Source: Massilia sp. ST3
Lineage (GTDB): Bacteria > Pseudomonadota > Gammaproteobacteria > Burkholderiales > Burkholderiaceae_D
Length of the DNA stretch: 64,000 bases
Reading direction: 5' to 3'
Assembly: GCF_018119405.1 (NCBI RefSeq)
Contig: NZ_JAGPWC010000010.1
Location: 31,508 to 95,507 of the forward strand
Each line of letters opens with the position of its first letter. Within the stretch, counting starts at the first letter, position 1. Shown here piece by piece: positions 57,833 through 64,000 of this stretch. The notes under the pieces are model-generated. The model was not told where the DNA came from, ran no database searches, and was given only the letters and a program-made list of their open reading frames with translations. A program made the translations under genes and the position numbers.

Positions 57833-58960
57833 TTAGAACTCGTAGGCGCCGACGTCGACTGCTGCGCCACGCGGACGGGCCACGCCTGCCAAGTCGACCT
57901 TGGGAGCCTGCAGCGAGGTGCCGCGGTCGATGGCCGGCGAGCTGCTGCTCACCTTGTAGTTACCGGTACCGGTCGCCGAATAGCTCACGAACAGCGGTTC
58001 GGACGAGATGGTGCCGCTCACGGTGCCCTTCACTTTCCAGTTGGTGCCGCTGCGGGCGACCAGGTTGTTCGCGTAACGGTTGTTGGTGCCCATCTTGCCG
58101 CCTTCGACGATGCCGTAGGTGGTGTTGTCGTACACGATGTTGTTGGCGACGTAGTTGTTCGCCGAACCGGTCGTGGTACCCGAGTCGCCCTGGCCCAGCA
58201 GGATGCCCATCTTGTTGTGGAAGGTCGTGTTGTTCACGATCGTCGACGCGGTGGCGCCGTGCCACTGCTGGATGCCGACCGCCGCCACGCCCGAGACGAT
58301 GTTGTTGGTCACGACGTTGTTGGCATTGGCGATATAGATGCCCTGCACGGTGTTGCAAGTGCCGATCATCTTGTAGCCGATGTTGCGCACCACGTTGCTG
58401 TCGATACGCACATTGCCGACTGGGCCGTAGGTGTCGATCGCCGCGCCGCCGCCGCCGGTGCAGCCGCCGCTGATGGTCAGGTCGTGGATGAAGTTGTTGG
58501 TCATGCTCAGGTTACGGCCGGCAGCCAGGATGCCGTGACGGCCGCTACCGGAGATGTCGAAGCCGTCAATGTCGACGTAGCTGCCGCGCGAATCCCAGGT
58601 GATGCCGGTGCCCGAGACGATGATCTTGGCGCCCCACTTCACGTCGGAGACAAACTTGATGCGGGCGGTCGCAGTGCCGCTCTTGCTGGTCCGGATGCCG
58701 ACGCTGCCAGCCGATGGAGCCGAGACTTTATAGACGCCAGGCGCAACGTGGACGACGGAACCCGGGGTAGCCAGGGCGTCGGCGCGGGTGATCGTCTTGA
58801 CCGGGCGGGTCTGGGTGCCCGGGTTGGAATCGGAGCCAGTGGGCGAAACGTAGATGTGGGCGGCCATCGCACTGCCGCAGGCGGCGAACAGCACTGCTGC
58901 GCTGGCGGTCGACATCAGGGCGGAACGGACATTCAGGGAGAACTTGACTGCTTTTTGCAT
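57833..58960 (-). CDS. Secreted right-handed beta-helix protein (copy 2)
   Basis: 375 residues from MQKAVKFSLNVRSALMSTAS, which gives a good signal peptide (cleavage after AMA, about residue 33) and has AAGG nine bases upstream. The longer frame to 59059 lacks a sensible N-terminus. The beta-helix shares long nearly identical stretches with the protein at 47079 (FDISGSGRHGI, VRNIG, CNTVQGIYIAN, NNIVSGVAA, GIQQWHGAT, NNYVANNIVYDN). Its C-terminus ends DVGAYEF, a common end of such proteins. Sugar-chain lyase, hydrolase or structural role is open. Preceded by a triplicated repeat. Confidence 0.83.
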   Translation of the reverse strand: MQKAVKFSLNVRSALMSTASAAVLFAACGSAMAAHIYVSPTGSDSNPGTQTRPVKTITRADALATPGSVVHVAPGVYKVSAPSAGSVGIRTSKSGTATARIKFVSDVKWGAKIIVSGTGITWDSRGSYVDIDGFDISGSGRHGILAAGRNLSMTNNFIHDLTISGGCTGGGGAAIDTYGPVGNVRIDSNVVRNIGYKMIGTCNTVQGIYIANANNVVTNNIVSGVAAVGIQQWHGATASTIVNNTTFHNKMGILLGQGDSGTTTGSANNYVANNIVYDNTTYGIVEGGKMGTNNRYANNLVARSGTNWKVKGTVSGTISSEPLFVSYSATGTGNYKVSSSSPAIDRGTSLQAPKVDLAGVARPRGAAVDVGAYEF

Positions 58961-58983
58961 TTCAGATTGCCTTAATAATGAAT

Positions 58984-59360
58984 GGAGTAGCTTTGAGTAC
59001 TGGAAACTTCTTAAGTTCAATAGATTTGCGGAAAAATTTCCTGTGGTATTGAACAGCAAATGGATATTCCTTCTGGGAATCTATCTTTACGCATCGCTGC
59101 TCCAATGATCTAAAGGAGTAGCTTTGAATGGTGGAAACTTCCAAAGTTCAATAGATTTACGGAAAAAATTCCCGCGATATCGAACTACAAAAGAAGATTT
59201 CCTGAAAGAACCATTCCTCTATCTCAAATCACTTCAATGATGTAAAGGAGTAGCTTGGAGGCCAAAAAACTTCCTAAGTTCAATGGATTCCAAGAAAAAG
59301 TTTCCTGCAGTATTCAATTACAAACGGAAATTTCCTAATGGAAATTGCTCCGGCATATGT
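58984..59360. repeat. Three tandem AT-rich repeats of about 131 bases
   Basis: Units begin at 58984, 59115 and 59247, each with GGAGTAGCTT. Within each unit AAACTTC, AAGTTCAAT and a poly-A/TTCC block recur. The first two units also share the end AATGAT.TAAA. Unit 1 holds a perfect eight-base inverted repeat GTTCAATA/TATTGAAC enclosing GGAAA/TTTCC; unit 3 holds AATTTCC/GGAAATT. They lie 24-400 bases upstream of beta-helix gene copy 2. Confidence 0.85.
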
Positions 59361-59951
59361 AATTACGCCGCTCAGAGGGATGTACTGACGAGCATTACGC
59401 CGAAGCGGACAGTGCCGAAAAACCGCGCTGGGGGAAGGAGGCTGAAGGGGATCAGCGGGAATACTGTGGACGTGCTCGGCTGTAATGACGAGCTTCTTCT
59501 AGCATCCCAGAAACGATGACGAAATGAGACCCGCTACGATGGCTCACCCACGCGTTGCAAGGATCGGCAAGGCGACACGACTGCTCGCGGGCTCCAGGAC
59601 TCCGAGCTCTTCTTTACCGGACTTGAGCGACCAAGGATCGCCGCAACGCGTTCGGAAAAACCCGGCGACGCGCGCAATCAGGCGGTCGTCCATGGTTGGA
59701 CGCCCGTGCAGAGCACTTTAGAGGATCAGACAGGGCTTACCTGGGCCGTCCAGCGCTCCCGGTCCGCGCACAGCGATAGGGAGCAGCGGCAATATGGCCA
59801 AGCCGCTTCGGAGACCACATCCCAACCACCCAGTCCGCTCCATCCGCGCCGCGAAGCTGGCGCTTATGGTCGCCAGTCCAACCCACCCTCGGCATGTCAC
59901 GTTTCCTGGAGCGTGGCCCGTGATCCGCCGTCCCTGGCGCCGGCAAGCGTC
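59361..59951. other. Intergenic region without a recognisable gene
   Basis: About 590 bases between the triplicated repeat and the end of the autokinase gene. Short open frames exist but have no Shine-Dalgarno and no protein-like pattern. I see nothing specific here. Confidence 0.5.
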
Positions 59952-62243
59952 TCACTCGGCGTATTTCAACTGGCCGATGGGCCCGGCCTGGAACTGGGTA
60001 TGTGACCGGCCGATGCCGTAGGTGATGTTATTGAACAGCACTCCTTGCGGCGACAGGCCCGCATGGTTCAGCCGTTTGACCGACTCGGTGATCTCGGCGT
60101 CGGTCGTCACCCGTGCGCGCGCCAGCAGGAAGACAGCGCCCGCTCGCGCGCCGACGACCAGCGCGTCGGCCGCCAGCAGGAGCGGCGCCATGTCGATCAG
60201 CACCAGGTCGTAGTTCGCGCTCATGGTCTCCAGCAGGCTGCTGAAATTCGCGTGCAGGAGGAAGTCCGAGCGGTTCGGCGGCATCGACCCGGTGGGGATG
60301 AAGTCCAGGTTGTCGATCACGTTATGGTGGATGATGTCGTCCAGTGGCGTCGATCCGTTGATCGCCTTGGACAAGCCGTTATCGCGGGCGACGCCGAAAT
60401 AGCGGTGCAGGCGGCCGCTGCGGAAGTCAGCGTCGATCAGCAGCACGCGCTTGCCGCTGGCCGCCATCACGGCGGCGAAGTTGACAGTGACGAAGGACTT
60501 GCCGACGCCGCGCGTGGGCCCGGCGAACATCACGATGTTGTTCCGGAAGTGGGGCATCGAAAACTGCAGCGCCGCGCGGAAGCTGCGCAGGCTTTCCACC
60601 GCCGGGTCCTCCGGCAGGATCTGGGCCAGCAGTGGCAGCACGCCGTCGCCCCTGACCTTGCGCATCAGCTTATCCTCGTTGACGCTGTGCGGAATGGACG
60701 CGTACACGACCTTGGCGCGCAGCAGGCGTTCGACCTTGGCCGGATCGTCGATCCCGCCGCGCATGGCCTTACGGGTAAAGGCGATCAGGGTCCCGAGGAA
60801 CAAGCCGGTGATCACCGCCAGCGCCACGATCAGTGGCCGGTTGGGCTTGATCGGCCGTTCGGGCGCCATCGGCGCGTCCACCAGGCGCACGTTGCTGACG
60901 CGGCCGACCGAGATCAGGCGCAGTTGCTGCGCGGTGTTCGACAGCGCCGTATAGAGATCGGTCTTGACCTTGATGTCGCGCGTCAGGCGCGCCTCGTCCT
61001 GTTCCATGACCGGCAGCTTGCGGATGCGGGTGTCGATGGCCTCGATCTCCTCGTCGACTTCGCGGCGCTGGCGGTTGATCGCGGCGACCACCGGATGGTC
61101 CTCGGTGAAGCGGGACAGCAGTTCGGCCTTCTTCTGGACCAGTTCCATGCGCCGCGTGCGGGCGGCGGCGGCCTGGGTCAGGCTCATGCGGGCTTCCTCG
61201 CGCAGGTCGACCGTGCCGTGGGCGTTGCGGAACTGGTTGTAGCGGTCTTCGGACTGCTCCAACTGGCGCTTCAGGATCGGCAGCTGCTGGTTCAGGAATG
61301 CCAGCGACTTCTCGGCTTCCTCGGTCTTGCGCGCCAGGTTCTGGCGCATGTATTCGCGGCCGATCTCGCTGAGCAGCGCGTTGATGCGCTCGGCGTTCTC
61401 GCCCTGCAGCTTGACCTCGATGACGCCGGACTGCTTGCCCTGCTCCGTGATCACCATCGCGTTCTGGATCGCCTGGATGGTGCCGAGGCGGGAATTGCGC
61501 TTGATCCGGAAGCGCGCGCCGGGATTGGCATGCAGGCGGTCGACCTTGATCTCGACCAGGCCGTCCGGTGTGCGCACCCGGTAGCGGTGGCCGACCGTGG
61601 CGTCGAAGGCGATCCGCTGCCCGCCGCCGGAAAAGCGGTAGCGGTTGCCCGGGCGCGCGGTGATGATGAATTCGCGGTTCAGCCAGCTGTCCGGCACCTC
61701 GAATACCGACACCACCGCCTTTTCGCCGCCCCAGACGAAACCGCCGTGACCGAACAGGCCGGGGCGCGACAGCGCGCCGCTGTTCTGGTTGGCGATCCAG
61801 GAACCGGCCACCGGGAAGTACTTGGGCTGGACCTGGACGTAGAGCTGGAGGTTGTCGACCGCGCGCGAGACCACCATGCGCGAACGCAGCAGCTCCATCT
61901 CGGCGATGGCCGCCTTCTTGGTCTCGAACAGCGACGAGGCTTCGCTCAGGATGTTCTTCGACGCGGTCGGGCTTTCCTCCTCGACGTGGATCATCAGGTT
62001 GGCTTCGTATACCGGCTTGGCCACCAGCGCGTAGAGCACCGCGACCACCGTGATGAAGGCGGTGATGGAGCCGATCAGCCAGCGGCTGTCGTACAGGGTG
62101 TTGAGGTAGCCCTTGAGGTCGACGCCCGGTTCCTCGGCCGGCGCTTCCGGCGGGCGCGGATCGAAGGGTACCGATAGCACCGGCGGCGGACTGTGATACA
62201 CAGGGCTCAGCGGGTGCGGATGCGGGTCGTGCGGCGTGGTCAT
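59952..62243 (-). CDS. wzc: Wzc/GumC-like polysaccharide co-polymerase with tyrosine autokinase
   Basis: 763 residues. N-terminal Wzz domain with a membrane helix near 55-75, a long periplasmic coiled coil (about 280-420, NAERINALLSEIGREYMRQN), the second helix near 475 (LIVALAVITGLFLGTLIAF), then a BY-kinase domain. Kinase motifs: Walker A GPTRGVGKSFV, Walker A' VLLIDADFRSGRLHR, Walker B LVLIDMAPLL. The C-terminal tyrosine cluster is poor (two tyrosines in YGIGRSHTQF and LKYAE). Controls chain length and export with Wza. No phosphatase gene (wzb) is next to it. Confidence 0.92.
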   Translation of the reverse strand: MTTPHDPHPHPLSPVYHSPPPVLSVPFDPRPPEAPAEEPGVDLKGYLNTLYDSRWLIGSITAFITVVAVLYALVAKPVYEANLMIHVEEESPTASKNILSEASSLFETKKAAIAEMELLRSRMVVSRAVDNLQLYVQVQPKYFPVAGSWIANQNSGALSRPGLFGHGGFVWGGEKAVVSVFEVPDSWLNREFIITARPGNRYRFSGGGQRIAFDATVGHRYRVRTPDGLVEIKVDRLHANPGARFRIKRNSRLGTIQAIQNAMVITEQGKQSGVIEVKLQGENAERINALLSEIGREYMRQNLARKTEEAEKSLAFLNQQLPILKRQLEQSEDRYNQFRNAHGTVDLREEARMSLTQAAAARTRRMELVQKKAELLSRFTEDHPVVAAINRQRREVDEEIEAIDTRIRKLPVMEQDEARLTRDIKVKTDLYTALSNTAQQLRLISVGRVSNVRLVDAPMAPERPIKPNRPLIVALAVITGLFLGTLIAFTRKAMRGGIDDPAKVERLLRAKVVYASIPHSVNEDKLMRKVRGDGVLPLLAQILPEDPAVESLRSFRAALQFSMPHFRNNIVMFAGPTRGVGKSFVTVNFAAVMAASGKRVLLIDADFRSGRLHRYFGVARDNGLSKAINGSTPLDDIIHHNVIDNLDFIPTGSMPPNRSDFLLHANFSSLLETMSANYDLVLIDMAPLLLAADALVVGARAGAVFLLARARVTTDAEITESVKRLNHAGLSPQGVLFNNITYGIGRSHTQFQAGPIGQLKYAE

Positions 62244-62257
62244 GGCGGCTTCTCCGG

Positions 62258-63493
62258 TCAGGGCCGGGTGGTGACGCCGACGGCCGAGGTCAGCGCGCCC
62301 GGGAACAGCAGGCTCAGGTGGCGGTTCCAGTTCGCCAGCGGCGAGGCGGCGACATACACGACGTCCTTCGGCCGCAGTTCGAAGGCTTCCGCCATCGCCA
62401 GCGCCCCGCTTGCCCGGGCGTCGAGCCGGAATACGCGGGTGCGATCAAGCGTCTTGCGCACCACATAGACCTGGCGCGCGTCGCCGCTCAGGGGGCTGAT
62501 GCCGCCGGTTTCGCCGAGCGCCTCGTTCAGGGTCAGGCGGCCGTTGTGCATGGTGAGCGCTTTCGGCGTGATCACCTCGCCCGAGACGAAGACCTTGCTT
62601 TCGTCGCGCGAATGGACCCGCACCACGTCGCCGTGGGCCAGCAGGATGGCGCCCGGGTTGACGCCCTTCTGGACCAGTTCGCGCAGGTTGACCGTATAGC
62701 GCCGCTCGCCGCGCTCGAGGACGATGCGGCTCTGGTCCGCCGTGGGCGTCATGCCGCCGGCTCGGTTGAGCGCTTCGACCAGGGTCATGGGGATATCGTC
62801 GATCGGCTGCAGGCCGGGCGTACGGACCTCGCCGTCGACATAGACGCGCTTGCTGCGGTAGGACTGGACCCGGAGCGTCAGGTTGGGATGGGCGATGTAG
62901 CGTGCCAGCTTGCGGGTCAGCAGCTCGCGGGCGCGTTCCTCGGTCAATCCCTCGACTGTCAGCAGGCCTATCAGGGGGAACTGGATGCGTCCCATGTGGT
63001 CGACCGCGAAACCGGGCGGCGCGGCATTGGAGGCGGCGGCGCCGCCGCTGTCGGCCAGGGCGGTGGCCGAATTCATGCCGCCGGCAGCAAGCTCGGGATG
63101 GTCCCAGACCACGATGGCCAGGACGTCGCCGCGGCCGATGGTGTACGGCGGCGGGTGCGCCACGAACAAGGGCGTCAGGTCCTGGCGCGCCGCGCCTGCG
63201 GCCGCCTGGAGCTCGGCCGCGATCAGCTGCTCGGTGATGAGCTCGGTGGGCGGGGCCGCGCCTCCGCCCGCCGGACCGGCGTGCGAATCGAAGCCGAGAC
63301 CGGTGGCGCAGCCGGACAGCGCCAATGCCGGAAGCAGCAGCGGCAACAGCAATGCTCGCAGCAGTGAACGTAGCGGTGAAAGCAGCAGCGAAAGCAAAGG
63401 CGGCGCCAGCCGCCAAGGCAGGGACAGGAAAGTGCGCCGCACGCGTACTGCGCATCGGCAACCCGATATTGCACCTGAACAAAACGAAGCCAT
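62258..63493 (-). CDS. wza: Wza-type polysaccharide export lipoprotein
   Basis: 411 residues. The lipobox ALSGC follows a long hydrophobic region (about 35-61); the N-terminus is therefore overlong and a GTG at 63442 may be the true start. Poly-export domain with TIGRGDVLAIVVWDHPEL, then SLBB repeats (KRVYVDGEVRTPGLQPID, KVFVSGEVITPKALTM). Forms the outer-membrane export channel. 14 bases upstream of wzc; the two are co-transcribed. Confidence 0.93.
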   Translation of the reverse strand: MASFCSGAISGCRCAVRVRRTFLSLPWRLAPPLLSLLLSPLRSLLRALLLPLLLPALALSGCATGLGFDSHAGPAGGGAAPPTELITEQLIAAELQAAAGAARQDLTPLFVAHPPPYTIGRGDVLAIVVWDHPELAAGGMNSATALADSGGAAASNAAPPGFAVDHMGRIQFPLIGLLTVEGLTEERARELLTRKLARYIAHPNLTLRVQSYRSKRVYVDGEVRTPGLQPIDDIPMTLVEALNRAGGMTPTADQSRIVLERGERRYTVNLRELVQKGVNPGAILLAHGDVVRVHSRDESKVFVSGEVITPKALTMHNGRLTLNEALGETGGISPLSGDARQVYVVRKTLDRTRVFRLDARASGALAMAEAFELRPKDVVYVAASPLANWNRHLSLLFPGALTSAVGVTTRP

Positions 63494-63619
63494 GATTGTT
63501 GCCTATCAAAAATAGACGCGTTACTTGAGCCGTTCAGCTCAGCGTACGGGGTCTATCAGGCCTGGTTTTGCAGCGCGTCAAAGGACGGGATTAAATGATC
63601 CGGCGCGGACGAAAAGCGC

Positions 63620-64000
63620 TTAACGCATCTCTTCCATCAGCTTCAAGCCGTCGGCAAAAGCCCACACACGGCGGATCTCGATGACATCGAAACGCGCCGC
63701 CACGTTGGGCGGGAATGCCGAGTAGCGGGCGTTCAGCCGCACGAAGCGGCGCACCGCCTCGTCCATGTCGGGGCGGCCGCTGGAGCGCAGGATGGTGACG
63801 TCGTCGATGCTGCCATCGCTGCGCAGGGACAAGCTGACCAGGGGATCGATGCGCACCTCGCGCAAGGACAAGCGCGCACCGCCGAGCACCGCATTGCGTT
63901 CGAGCTTCTGGCGCACGCTGTCGACGTACAGCCGTAGCGGGACGTCGCGCTCGCGGCCGTCGTCCACGACGCGCCGCCCGTCCGGCGTCATGACGGCCGG
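63620..64000 (-). CDS. TonB-C-like domain protein, cut by the window end
   Basis: At least 123 residues; the frame is open to the window edge, so the N-terminus probably lies outside. SLSLRSDGSIDDVTILRSSG followed by MDEAVRRFV and a proline-phenylalanine turn (YSAFPPNVAARFDVIEI) is the pattern of a TonB C-terminal domain. It may be an energy transducer, or a periplasmic partner of the export system. 126 bases upstream of wza on the same strand. Confidence 0.65.
   Translation of the reverse strand, partial: PAVMTPDGRRVVDDGRERDVPLRLYVDSVRQKLERNAVLGGARLSLREVRIDPLVSLSLRSDGSIDDVTILRSSGRPDMDEAVRRFVRLNARYSAFPPNVAARFDVIEIRRVWAFADGLKLMEEMR

Noticed and set aside
58984..59360. Triplicated repeat as a CRISPR array
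   Set aside because: The unit is about 131 bases, imperfect throughout, with no short exact repeats separated by unique spacers and no cas genes nearby.
59283..59519. 78-codon plus-strand frame starting in the third repeat unit
   Set aside because: Its start lies in the repeated sequence and the rest has no family pattern.
60045..62177. 710-codon open frame opposite wzc
   Set aside because: Shadow frame; the autokinase motifs on the other strand are unambiguous.

Overview
The window comes from the chromosome of a high-GC betaproteobacterium, most likely Oxalobacteraceae (Massilia, Duganella or Telluria type). This rests on the S10-spc-alpha ribosomal gene order, the style of the proteins (dsbD, a long S3, a large TonB-dependent receptor, a Wza/Wzc exopolysaccharide locus) and the codon use. 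No database was searched, so the genus is an inference.

Layout. (1) 1-4.4 kb: the 3' part of a chemotaxis receptor gene, a YciH/SUI1-like gene, dsbD and a small unknown gene. (2) 4.4-18.8 kb, all on the minus strand: rplC to rpsQ, rplN to secY, infA, rpmJ, rpsM, rpsK, rpsD, rpoA and rplQ. The cluster starts at rplC; rpsJ is not in the window. A good promoter and a terminator-like hairpin precede rplC, and a tRNA-Val(GAC) gene lies just upstream. The alpha operon is loosened by two gaps of 230-280 bases that carry hairpins and an intergenic repeat. (3) 19.3-25.4 kb: an MscS channel, a small unknown gene, a diguanylate cyclase, a PhoD-like phosphatase and a LacI-type regulator. (4) 25.5-31.0 kb: terD followed by five tightly coupled genes (ATP-grasp, phosphoribosyltransferase with TRSP domain, HAD hydrolase, StiP/PELOTA protein, CitE-like aldolase). 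This is the enzyme module known from tellurite-resistance (Ter) systems and proposed to make a nucleoside-like metabolite. It ends in an artefact-like run of G and C. (5) 31.2-36.1 kb: two very small proteins, a large TonB-dependent receptor and a DUF1460 lipoprotein. (6) 36.5-64 kb: an exopolysaccharide locus.

The exopolysaccharide locus has three transcription blocks. The plus-strand block (36.6-48.4 kb) encodes a WbpM/CapD dehydratase, a WbpA-WbpB-WbpD-WbpE set and a WbpI-like 2-epimerase, the known route to UDP-2,3-diacetamido-2,3-dideoxy-hexuronic acids. It also encodes a GT4 glycosyltransferase, a GNAT-like protein, a polysaccharide-deacetylase-like protein and a beta-helix lipoprotein. 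The minus-strand block (55.3-49.0 kb) encodes a Wzx flippase, a Wzy-like polymerase, a GT4 glycosyltransferase, the initiating sugar transferase, a second sugar aminotransferase and a PAP2 protein. The outer part holds an O-acyltransferase, a second beta-helix protein clearly paralogous to the first, a Wzc-like tyrosine autokinase, Wza, and a TonB-C-like protein cut by the window end. Together they form a complete Wzx/Wzy pathway. A triplicated AT-rich repeat of about 131 bases lies directly upstream of the second beta-helix gene and is the most striking unexplained non-coding structure in the window.
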